In this document: piece after piece, positions 1-5,791 of the stretch | How the letters are laid out: the number at the start of each line of letters is the position of its first letter | How positions within the stretch are numbered: position 1 is the first letter of the stretch | Source of the DNA: AV133 sp035567015 | Lineage (GTDB): Bacteria; Verrucomicrobiota; Verrucomicrobiia; Chthoniobacterales; UBA10450 | Assembly: GCA_035567015.1 (NCBI GenBank) | Contig: DATMPQ010000093.1 | Coordinates: forward strand, 1 to 6,844 | Direction of reading: 5' to 3' | Length of the DNA stretch: 6,844 bases | Made by a program: the position numbers and the translations under genes | The notes under the pieces: generated by a model | Seen by the model: the letters and a program-made list of their open reading frames with translations, nothing else | What the model was told of the DNA's origin: nothing | The model's database searches: none

Positions 1-33
1 TTACTGAAAAGCCCGCTTTAGGACGGACAGCTT

Positions 34-642
34 ATGGAAATCGGAACCATTGGAGCAGGAGATTTCGCGCAAGCGTTCGCAAAGCGGGCATTGAAGGCAG
101 GCCATAAGGTAAAGCTTAGCAATAGCCGAGGTCCCGACAGCCTCCGAGAAATTGTCGATCAACTTGGTCCTGGAGCAATGGCTGCCACCAAGGAAGAGGC
201 AGCGGCTTGCGAAATGGTTCTTCTTGCTGTGCCTTGGGACAACGTGCCCGAGACACTTGCAAGTCTTCCCAAGTGGAACAATCAGATTCTGATCGATGGG
301 ACCAATCCTTTTCACGGCAAGGCCGGACGTTTCACGCCGGCCGATGTTGGAAACCTATCCACCAGCCAGCTTGTTGCGGCGCTAGCTCCTGGAGCACGAG
401 TCGTTAAAGCACTAAACAATATAACCGTGCCTAACTTCGGGGCGGATCCGGTCGTGAACGGGGCGAGACGAGTTGCGTTTATTTCGGCAGACGATGACGG
501 TGCGAAGAAGCGAGTCGAAACCTTACTCGAAAGTTTTGGCTATTCAGTCATTGATCTCGGAAATCTTCGCGATGGAGGGCTGATCCAGCAAGCAGGTGGT
601 CCTCTCGCAGGCCGGGATTTCTTGGAGCGAGGAGAATCCTAA
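34..642 (+). CDS. NADP-binding F420-dependent-oxidoreductase-like protein
   Basis: This 202-residue protein belongs to the NADP oxidoreductase, coenzyme F420-dependent family, a single Rossmann-fold domain that carries out hydride transfer with NADP. The N-terminus has the dinucleotide-binding pattern G7-A-G9-x-x-A12 after the first beta strand. After the second strand comes N30-S31-R32-G33-P34, the motif that in this family contacts the NADP 2'-phosphate. The later VVKALNNI segment is also typical. Most bacterial members with the NSRGP motif are not known to use F420, so the cofactor partner and substrate are unknown. The start is the first ATG, at the beginning of the Rossmann strand, with a purine-rich GGACGGACAG upstream as a modest ribosome site. 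The stop overlaps the next start by one base (TAATG), indicating translational coupling with the reductase that follows. The family call is solid; the function is open. Confidence 0.88.
   Translation: MEIGTIGAGDFAQAFAKRALKAGHKVKLSNSRGPDSLREIVDQLGPGAMAATKEEAAACEMVLLAVPWDNVPETLASLPKWNNQILIDGTNPFHGKAGRFTPADVGNLSTSQLVAALAPGARVVKALNNITVPNFGADPVVNGARRVAFISADDDGAKKRVETLLESFGYSVIDLGNLRDGGLIQQAGGPLAGRDFLERGES
629..634 (+). promoter_or_regulatory. Ribosome binding site for the medium-chain reductase
   Basis: GAGGAG lies seven bases before the ATG at 642, inside the last codons of the upstream gene. It fixes the start of the reductase and, with the one-base TAATG overlap, supports coupled translation of the two genes. 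Confidence 0.75.
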
Positions 643-1616
643 TGAAAGCCATTCATCTCACTGCTTATGGTAATCCAGCTCAGAACTTAAGGATGGTCGA
701 AGTTTCGGAACCAAACGCGCCGTCTGCAAACGAAGCTCTGGTGCGCATGGAGTATGCGCCGATTGATTACAGCGACCTCCTTTTAGCGAACGGAGTTTAC
801 TTTTTAAATCCGAAGCTTCCTTCTGTCATAGGAGGTGAAGGGGCGGGAATTGTCGAGGTGATCGGGCCGGGAGTCACCAACGTCAAGGTAGGCGATCGTG
901 TTACCGTCCCATTTGGAACATTTACCTGGTCTGAAAAAGTCCTTGCTCCAGCCGAAGGTCTTTTCGTCGTTCCTTCTTCAATCGATGCCAGAACGGCTTC
1001 GATGTTAAACATCAATCCGACGACCGCGGTTCTTCTCTTAGACGAATTTGTAAAGCTAAAGGCGAAAGACTGGATTGCATTAAACGCAGCAAACTCCCAC
1101 GTTGCGCGATGCCTGATCGCGATTGCAAAATCGTGCGATCTCAAGGTTGTAGGTATTGTCAGGCGGTCCGAGCTTATCCCGGAGATTGAAAAACTGGGCG
1201 TTGATTTCGTAGGCGTGGAATCGCCGAACCTCCCAAAGCAAATTCAGATTGCAACCGACGGAGCACCAATATCTTTGGGTCTTGATGCCGTCGGTGGTCC
1301 AGCGACAGCGACGATGGCCAGCGTGCTCTCATCAGGTGCTCATCTCGTCAGCTACGCGTGGCTGAGTGGTTTGCCGATTCATGTGCCGCAAGGCGATCTC
1401 ATTGGCAAGAGGTTAAACATCCACGGCTTCTGGATGTATTACGAAGAGTATCTCCCCAAAATGCGAGCGGCACTGACCGAGGCAGCAAAAGTAGTCGCTT
1501 CCGGCAAATTAACTTTACCAGTCATCACAACATACAAACTATCCCAAATCAAAGAAGCAATCGAACACTCCCAGCGTGGTGGCAAAGTTCTATTGGATTT
1601 CAATCAGCCAAACTAG
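642..1616 (+). CDS. Zinc-free MDR oxidoreductase, quinone/enoyl reductase-like
   Basis: This is a 324-residue cytoplasmic member of the medium-chain dehydrogenase/reductase superfamily, likely an NAD(P)H-dependent reductase of activated C=C bonds or quinones. It has a GroES-like catalytic domain (about residues 1-115), a Rossmann domain (about 120-260) and a C-terminal return to the catalytic fold ending in GGKVLLDF. No zinc site is visible: the usual GHE is GGEGAG near residue 64, and the only cysteines are C157 and C165. The region ANGVYF with Y53, followed later by NINPTTA, resembles mitochondrial trans-2-enoyl reductases (ETR1/MECR), where the equivalent tyrosine is catalytic. The nucleotide loop NAANSHVAR (148-156) is a degenerate glycine motif, as in that group. 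The length is usual for the family. The gene is coupled to the upstream NADP-binding protein. The exact substrate is not readable; quinone reductase is the main alternative to enoyl reductase. Confidence 0.88.
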   Translation: MKAIHLTAYGNPAQNLRMVEVSEPNAPSANEALVRMEYAPIDYSDLLLANGVYFLNPKLPSVIGGEGAGIVEVIGPGVTNVKVGDRVTVPFGTFTWSEKVLAPAEGLFVVPSSIDARTASMLNINPTTAVLLLDEFVKLKAKDWIALNAANSHVARCLIAIAKSCDLKVVGIVRRSELIPEIEKLGVDFVGVESPNLPKQIQIATDGAPISLGLDAVGGPATATMASVLSSGAHLVSYAWLSGLPIHVPQGDLIGKRLNIHGFWMYYEEYLPKMRAALTEAAKVVASGKLTLPVITTYKLSQIKEAIEHSQRGGKVLLDFNQPN

Positions 1617-1620
1617 CGCC

Positions 1621-1986
1621 ATGTCCTACAGCATATCGACCTTGCTAACCCGCAATCTTCAAGACGTCTTCGGTGAAAACGACCCCGCGCGTCGGCGCGC
1701 GGCCATTGACGAGCTCTGGATCGAAGATGGCGTGTTCTATGACCCAAAAACGGGCGTCCACCGTGGCCGGGACGAGATTGATCGCGTCGCGGGCGCGATC
1801 AAGGCTACTCACCCGGACTTTCGATATCAGCCAATTGCCGACCCTGAGGAATTGGGGAATTGCGGGCGGGTCCAATGGGTATCGGGCCGCCCTGGTGAGG
1901 CGCCAGCTTACGCCGGGACTGATTTCATCATTGCCCGGGAGGGCCGGATTGCCGCCCTTTATCTCTTTTTCGACAAGCTACCCTGA
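1621..1986 (+). CDS. SnoaL/NTF2-like domain protein
   Basis: This 121-residue protein has the small cone-shaped NTF2 fold of the SnoaL-like family, whose members include polyketide cyclases, isomerases and many proteins of unknown role. Supporting features are the early helix followed by ELWIEDGVFYDPKTGVHRGR (31-50), the family signature of an acidic ED-x-V-F-x-D-P turn, then H-R-G-R-D-E-I, an F-R-Y strand, and the closing strand R-I-A-A-L-Y-L-F-F-D. The ATG at 1621 is preferred because the domain begins there, four bases after the reductase stop. A GTG at 1576 in the same frame would force a long overlap with that gene. No clear Shine-Dalgarno motif precedes 1621, so translation probably depends on the upstream gene. 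Such proteins often accompany redox enzymes in bacterial operons, but a catalytic role cannot be assigned here. Confidence 0.8.
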   Translation: MSYSISTLLTRNLQDVFGENDPARRRAAIDELWIEDGVFYDPKTGVHRGRDEIDRVAGAIKATHPDFRYQPIADPEELGNCGRVQWVSGRPGEAPAYAGTDFIIAREGRIAALYLFFDKLP

Positions 1987-2036
1987 TGAAAGGAAATCAT
2001 AGGACGATCAAAGAATGGTCTGCTCATGTTTGGTGA
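1986..2036 (+). other. Possible coupled 16-codon leader ORF
   Basis: The stop of the SnoaL-like gene forms TGATG with an ATG that opens a 16-codon frame reading MKGNHRTIKEWSAHVW, then TGA. It sits in the 77-bp spacer before the DUF302 gene. The overlap is typical of coupled genes, but the peptide matches nothing I recognise. It may be a short leader, the remnant of a lost gene, or chance. Confidence 0.2.
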
Positions 2037-2050
2037 AGAGTTTTCAACAG

Positions 2051-2056
2051 AAGGAG
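2051..2056 (+). promoter_or_regulatory. Ribosome binding site for the DUF302 gene
   Basis: AAGGAG lies seven bases before the ATG at 2064. It is the strongest such site in the left operon and allows the DUF302 gene to be translated independently of the genes before it. Confidence 0.8.
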
Positions 2057-2063
2057 AAATTAG

Positions 2064-2555
2064 ATGATAAGTAAAATCGAAGTAGAGCGATTCACCCTGA
2101 GAGCCTCCAAACCGTTTGATCAAGTAGTTGCGGCTCTCAACTCCGCGGTCGGTCATCCGGACATGGCTGAATTTTGGAAATCGACTCATCAAGCGCAGTC
2201 CGATGCCGAACTACAGAACACAATCGAAAAAGGCCTCGGGCGAACAGGACTGATGTTGTTTGCGGAATTCGATCACGGCGCAGTCGTGCGCAAAGGAACA
2301 GGTCGCGCTACACCGAGAATGATCCGCTTTGTCATTGGCAATCCACTTATCATGCGAGAGATGGCGAAGCATGTTCCCGACGCCGGCTCTTATGCTCCGG
2401 TCACAGTCCTTGTGGATGAGCACGCGGATGGCGTTCATCTTTCCTATGACAGAATGGCGAGCTTACTCGCTCCTTACGAAAATGTAGAGGCTCTTAAAGT
2501 CGCCCGAGAATTGGATGCAAAGGTTGAGGCGCTGCTTGCCTCGGCGGCGGCCTAA
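2064..2555 (+). CDS. DUF302 domain protein
   Basis: This 163-residue soluble protein contains a DUF302 domain, a small alpha-beta fold of unproven function found alone or fused to other domains in many bacteria. The signature is visible as a duplicated-looking alpha-beta pattern: S-K-P-F-D-Q-V-V-A-A-L near the N-terminus (15-25), G-L-M-L-F-A-E-F-D-H-G (62-72), the conserved I-G-N-P (91-94) with the following M-R-E-M helix, then the V-T-V-L-V-D strand and V-H-L-S-Y-D. The C-terminal helix (about 141-163) is alanine- and leucine-rich. There is no signal peptide or membrane segment. It closes the left operon, has its own ribosome site, and ends 36 bp from the convergent regulator gene. No T-rich hairpin is visible between the two. 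The family assignment is good; the biochemical role is unknown. Confidence 0.85.
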   Translation: MISKIEVERFTLRASKPFDQVVAALNSAVGHPDMAEFWKSTHQAQSDAELQNTIEKGLGRTGLMLFAEFDHGAVVRKGTGRATPRMIRFVIGNPLIMREMAKHVPDAGSYAPVTVLVDEHADGVHLSYDRMASLLAPYENVEALKVARELDAKVEALLASAAA

Positions 2556-2591
2556 CGAATCGTTCCGACCCCCGCCCACCGCGTTCCCGAA

Positions 2592-3527
2592 TCATTTGGT
2601 TGTCTTGGAGACTCGCGCAACCAGTTCATCCAATCGTGAAAGTAATAGCTTCAAGATCGGAGACCTGTTCGACTTCTTGTAGCCAAGCACCAGGTCGATA
2701 GTCGGCGTGTCTCCTTTGAGAGGACGGCTCGTGACAGACGGAGTGAGAAAGTTCTCTGTGTAAGCAGGTAATAGCCCTACGCCGTGCGTCGATGCTATTA
2801 AGGCCAAAGCGCTCTGTCTGAAGTTGGATCGTTTTGTACCGATAAAGGCGTGGTCTATCTCGTGAGTTGGCGTGATACGGATTCCGGACCGCTTCAGATA
2901 GTTGTCGATGACTCCGCGCAGTACGGGAGCAGCTGTGTGCGACACCGTGACAAATGCCTCGTCCACTAAGTCCGCCGCGCGGATTGCTTTGAGAGCAGCG
3001 AGACGGTGGCCGCTGGGCAAGAACACAAGCAAGGGCTCCTTGATGAGAAGACGGAACGCCAACTCCGGGAACCCTCGTTCCCGTCGAAGAAAAGCTGCAT
3101 CAACGGTTCCCTTCAAAAGGGCATCCGCGAGCGCTGGCGAGTATTGACTCGAAATCGTCACGTCGATGTTCGGCAATTCTTCGCGCAAAATTCCGAAGGC
3201 TTCGGGCATCCAGGTCAATTCGTGGTTCGTCAGGAAACCCATCACGAAGCGTGGCTTCGCTGGATGAGCGATCCCGCGTGCAGCGTCGGCTGCCGCTTCC
3301 ACCTGCGATAAGACCAACCGGGCGTGATCGAGAAACGCTCGACCCGCCGGGGTCAGTTCGATCCCGCGAGCGCCGCGCGTTAGCAGTTGGGCACCGACCT
3401 CGTCTTCAAGATCCCGGATCTGCCGGCTCAACGAAGGTTGTGACGTGTGCAGTTTTCGCCCTGCTGCCACGGTGAGACTTCCCGCATCGGCGACGGCAAC
3501 AAAATAGCGAAGGTGTCGCAGTTCCAT
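2592..3527 (-). CDS. LysR-family transcriptional regulator
   Basis: From the chosen start this is a 311-residue DNA-binding regulator of the LysR type. Residues 1-60 form the winged helix-turn-helix, with the classic M-E-L-R-H-L-R-Y-F opening, recognition helix T-S-Q-P-S-L-S-R-Q-I-R-D-L-E and wing L-T-R-G-A-R-G-I-E-L-T-P-A-G. The rest is the two-lobed periplasmic-binding-like effector domain, ending in S-R-P-L-K-G-D-T-P-T-I-D-L-V-L-G-Y as in HcaR/CynR-like members. Another ATG lies four codons upstream (3539), but the conserved family start is MELRHLRYF and a GGA lies just before it. The first ATG also sits inside a perfect palindrome that looks like the operator. The gene is convergent with the DUF302 gene and divergent from the secreted hydrolase, so either side could be its target. 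The effector is unknown. Relative to homologues I remember, the segment near residues 215-240 seems a little long, which I cannot verify. Confidence 0.9.
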   Translation of the reverse strand: MELRHLRYFVAVADAGSLTVAAGRKLHTSQPSLSRQIRDLEDEVGAQLLTRGARGIELTPAGRAFLDHARLVLSQVEAAADAARGIAHPAKPRFVMGFLTNHELTWMPEAFGILREELPNIDVTISSQYSPALADALLKGTVDAAFLRRERGFPELAFRLLIKEPLLVFLPSGHRLAALKAIRAADLVDEAFVTVSHTAAPVLRGVIDNYLKRSGIRITPTHEIDHAFIGTKRSNFRQSALALIASTHGVGLLPAYTENFLTPSVTSRPLKGDTPTIDLVLGYKKSNRSPILKLLLSRLDELVARVSKTTK

Positions 3528-3535
3528 GTTTCCAC

Positions 3536-3554
3536 TCATGCTTCTGAAGCATGA
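3536..3554. promoter_or_regulatory. Palindromic T-N11-A box, probable LysR operator
   Basis: TCATGCTTCTGAAGCATGA is a perfect inverted repeat with 9-bp arms around one central base. Its inner part (3539-3551) fits T-N11-A, the classical LysR recognition geometry. It overlaps the first possible ATG of the LysR gene and lies 232 bp before the divergent hydrolase. The palindrome is read directly; its binding by the neighbouring regulator is inferred. Confidence 0.6.
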
Positions 3555-3786
3555 ACGCCAAACTTACAAAGTCTTTTTCAAGGCGCTCGAGGAAGCTAAC
3601 CTTGCCATTAGTCAGAGTTGCATGAGCAAATTGAGAGAAGAGCCTACGAAATCTGGTTGGCGGGCGGAAGCCGTAACGGTGACGACCTCAGCCATTGGTT
3701 TCAAGCTGAAATTGAAGTGTTGGAGGAACGCGCTTGACCCTAGCGGCAAGCAGCAATAAACCAGTAACAAGAAAGAAAAAAACCAA

Positions 3787-4659
3787 ATGAACACAGTTAC
3801 AACAAAGAATAGAATGCAGTTATATCAGGAGGATTGGGGCAAACGGCATCCCGCAGTCTTCAGCCACCGGCCCACGGACCGGCTTGCCACCCCCACGCTG
3901 CTAAGCATCGTGGCAATCGCCGCGATGGCGTTTTCGGTTACCGCGGGGCCTGCTGAGGCGCAGACCGCCCAGCCGGTAAAGAACGTCGTGCTGGTGCACG
4001 GTGCATTCGCCGATGGCTCCGGCTGGGAAGCCGTCGCCAAGATCCTCGAGAAGGATGGCTACAAGGTGTCGGTGGCGCAGCCCCCCGAGACCTCCTACGC
4101 TGAGGATGTCAAGTACACGAAGGCGGCCATCGACGCCATGAACGGGCCGGTGATTTTGGTCGGCCACAGTTATGGTGGGTCCATCATCACCGAGGCAGGC
4201 AACGATCCGAACGTTTCGGCACTGGTCTACATCGCCGCCTTTGCGCTCGATGACGGTGAGAGCTGTGCGTCGATCGAACAGGCCCTGCCGCAAGCCTCCA
4301 AGGCATTCAAAGCGGACAGCGACGGCAACTGGTGGATAGAACCGGAGCATTTCGCGGCCGACTTCGCGGCGGACGTTCCGGCGGCCGTGTCCCACTTCAT
4401 GGCCCAGTCGCAGGTGCCGATCTCCACCGACTCGTTCACCCACAAGGTCACGGCGCCCGCCTGGAAGACCAAGCCCACCTGGTACATGGTGGCTACCGCA
4501 GACCGGTCGATCAATCCGGACCAGGAGCGAATGATGGCTAAGCGCGCCAATGCCAAGACGGTCGAAGTGAATGCCAGCCATGTGGCCTACATGTCTCACC
4601 CGAAGGAAACAGCTAAGCTTATCGAACAGGCTGCCACCTCCGCGCCCGTCAAGCGATAG
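3787..4659 (+). CDS. Probable exported alpha/beta-fold hydrolase
   Basis: This 290-residue enzyme is an alpha/beta hydrolase of the esterase/hydroxynitrile-lyase-like branch. H71-G-A-F74 marks the oxyanion region after the first strand, G126-H-S128-Y-G-G carries the nucleophile, D239 in ATADRSI is the likely acid, and H265 in ASHVAYMSHP the base. A hydrophobic stretch (about 38-53) followed by A56-E-A58|Q looks like a signal peptide cleaved after A58, so the product is probably periplasmic or secreted. The 37 residues before the hydrophobic core are unusually long for a signal n-region. The ATG at 3787 has only a purine-rich leader, and another ATG lies at codon 10. The first roughly 14 codons are AT-rich, then the gene turns GC-rich; an unused AGGAGG sits at 3827-3832. 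In one 20-codon sample (4141-4200), 15 codons end in G or C, against 10 of 20 in a reductase sample (1020-1079). Substrate unknown. Confidence 0.85.
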   Translation: MNTVTTKNRMQLYQEDWGKRHPAVFSHRPTDRLATPTLLSIVAIAAMAFSVTAGPAEAQTAQPVKNVVLVHGAFADGSGWEAVAKILEKDGYKVSVAQPPETSYAEDVKYTKAAIDAMNGPVILVGHSYGGSIITEAGNDPNVSALVYIAAFALDDGESCASIEQALPQASKAFKADSDGNWWIEPEHFAADFAADVPAAVSHFMAQSQVPISTDSFTHKVTAPAWKTKPTWYMVATADRSINPDQERMMAKRANAKTVEVNASHVAYMSHPKETAKLIEQAATSAPVKR

Positions 4660-4687
4660 GTTGCGCCCCGGCTCACGCGAGAGTAGA

Positions 4688-4718
4688 CCTCCGCCGATGC
4701 TGACAAGATCGGCGGAGG
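4688..4718 (+). repeat. 11-bp perfect hairpin between the two hydrolase genes
   Basis: The arms CCTCCGCCGAT (4688-4698) and ATCGGCGGAGG (4708-4718) pair perfectly around a 9-base loop. No T tract follows, so it is not a standard intrinsic terminator. It may stabilise the upstream message, attenuate read-through or act as a factor-assisted terminator. Confidence 0.55.
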
Positions 4719-4736
4719 CCCAGATCAACGTAGTCT

Positions 4737-4742
4737 AAGGAG
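4737..4742 (+). promoter_or_regulatory. Ribosome binding site for the dienelactone hydrolase
   Basis: AAGGAG lies six bases before the ATG at 4749. It fixes the start and suggests efficient translation independent of the upstream hydrolase. Confidence 0.8.
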
Positions 4743-4748
4743 AACCCA

Positions 4749-5444
4749 ATGAAGGATCATATCACCATAGAAGGCCGGGACGGCGCGTTCGCCGCCTATA
4801 TCGCGCGACCGAAGACCTCGCCGGCTCCCGCCGTCGTCGTTTTGCAAGAAATATTTGGTGTGAATATGGACATGCGCGAGTGGTGCGATGAACTTGCTGC
4901 ACACGGCTTCATAGCGGTCTGCCCCGATCTGTTCTGGCGCCAGGAGCCGGGCCTCGATCTCAACCACTCGTCCGATGCGGAGTGGAAAAAAGGATTAGCC
5001 CTGTACGCCGCCTATGACCGGGATAAGGGCGTCCGCGACATCGTCGATACCGCTCATGCCGCAGGCCAGCTAGAGGGTGCCTCAGCCAAGGTCGGCGTGA
5101 TGGGCTTCTGCCTCGGCGGCCTGATGACCTTTCTAACCGCAGCGCGGGAAAAAATCGACGCTACCGTAGCCTATCACGGCGGGGACACGGAAAAATACCT
5201 CGACGAAGCCGACGAAATCACGGCGCCGATGTTGATGCACCTCGCTGAAGAGGACGAATTCATCTCCAAGGAGGCTCAGACAAAAATCAAAGCCGCACTT
5301 TCAAACAAGCCGAATGTGAAGATCTATAGTTATCCTGGATGCAATCACGCCTTCGCGCGCCACACCGGCACTCACTACAACGCCGCGGCGGCAGCCAAAG
5401 CGAACGGCCGAACTTGGCAATTTCTTCACGATCACCTGAGCTGA
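4749..5444 (+). CDS. Dienelactone hydrolase family protein
   Basis: This 231-residue protein belongs to the dienelactone hydrolase family, alpha/beta hydrolases with a cysteine nucleophile. In chlorocatechol and related aromatic pathways these enzymes open dienelactone to maleylacetate. The expected residues are all visible: E34 in Q-E-I-F-G, the nucleophile C121 in G-F-C-L-G-G, D169 in A-E-E-D-E-F and H200 in C-N-H-A-F. They sit about two positions before the Pseudomonas enzyme numbering (E36, C123, D171, H202). R204 lies where that enzyme has substrate-binding R206. Length and intact triad indicate a functional, cytoplasmic enzyme without a signal peptide. No chlorocatechol dioxygenase, cycloisomerase or maleylacetate reductase is nearby, so true dienelactone activity is unproven; many relatives act on other esters or lactones. 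A terminator follows immediately. The gene may be co-transcribed with the exported hydrolase, though a hairpin lies between them. Confidence 0.92.
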   Translation: MKDHITIEGRDGAFAAYIARPKTSPAPAVVVLQEIFGVNMDMREWCDELAAHGFIAVCPDLFWRQEPGLDLNHSSDAEWKKGLALYAAYDRDKGVRDIVDTAHAAGQLEGASAKVGVMGFCLGGLMTFLTAAREKIDATVAYHGGDTEKYLDEADEITAPMLMHLAEEDEFISKEAQTKIKAALSNKPNVKIYSYPGCNHAFARHTGTHYNAAAAAKANGRTWQFLHDHLS

Positions 5445-5445
5445 T

Positions 5446-5480
5446 TGCGTCACGCCAAAGCGCGTGACGCAGTTTGTTTT
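5446..5480 (+). terminator. Intrinsic terminator after the dienelactone hydrolase gene
   Basis: TGCGTCACGC (5446-5455) pairs perfectly with GCGTGACGCA (5462-5471) around a 6-base loop and is followed by GTTTGTTTT. It starts two bases after the stop codon, so it most likely ends the hydrolase transcript. Confidence 0.85.
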
Positions 5481-5608
5481 AGCTCAACTCGCTGCGCGAA
5501 GTAATCGACCAAGCATCGGCTGCTTCACGCTTTGCGGGCGACACGCCTGCCTCTACAGAATGCGACCAGAGCTTTTCAACAAAGCCAACCCATCTCACAA
5601 TAGGCAAC

Positions 5609-5635
5609 CGCGGATTGCGCGGATGACACGGATAA
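5609..5635. repeat. Three-unit degenerate 9-bp tandem repeat
   Basis: CGCGGATTG, CGCGGATGA and CACGGATAA follow each other without gaps. The shared core is C-R-CGGAT. It lies in the gene-free stretch between the terminator and the receiver gene (5481-5791). I have a general impression of similar CGGAT-type strings in verrucomicrobial intergenic DNA, but I cannot check it here. Confidence 0.55.
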
Positions 5636-5660
5636 GAGTTGAATCACTTTCCGGCCATCG

Positions 5661-5746
5661 GAAAAGCGCGCTGTCTTGTCACGTCGTAGCATTTGCAGAG
5701 ACGGATGATGGTTCAGAAACCGAAGGGGTGAGAGCGCGCGCTTTTC
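5661..5746. repeat. Inverted repeat with inner hairpin upstream of the receiver gene
   Basis: GAAAAGCGCGC (5661-5671) and GCGCGCTTTTC (5736-5746) are perfect 11-bp complements 64 bases apart. Between them, GGTT-CAGA-AACC (5710-5721) forms a smaller hairpin. The element ends 45 bases before the receiver start and would lie in its leader if transcription begins upstream. The rest of 5481-5791 holds no convincing gene, and I see no clear promoter in it. Confidence 0.4.
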
Positions 5747-5791
5747 TGCGCCCGCGTGGTCTGCGTTTTGCTTTCTCAGTGCCCAGAGTTC

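Noticed and set aside
1576..1620. GTG start giving a longer SnoaL-like protein
   Set aside because: It would overlap the end of the reductase by about 40 bases and add residues that merely read the reductase tail in another frame. The domain starts at 1621.
2549..2600. Shared terminator between the convergent DUF302 and LysR genes
   Set aside because: Only a 5-bp palindrome at the DUF302 stop is present, with no stable stem or T tract.
3699..3716. TTCAA-N7-TTGAA as a second regulator site before the hydrolase
   Set aside because: The arms are only 5 bp in AT-rich DNA and the spacing does not match T-N11-A, so chance is a sufficient explanation.
3526..3759. Plus-strand open frame of 77 codons in the divergent spacer
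   Set aside because: It starts inside the LysR gene on the other strand and crosses the palindrome. It has no good ribosome site and no familiar motif, so I treat it as regulatory spacer.
3901..4728. Long minus-strand open frame of 275 codons opposite the exported hydrolase
   Set aside because: It is the antisense of a GC-rich gene with clear catalytic motifs. Its product is rich in G, R and H with no recognisable domain.
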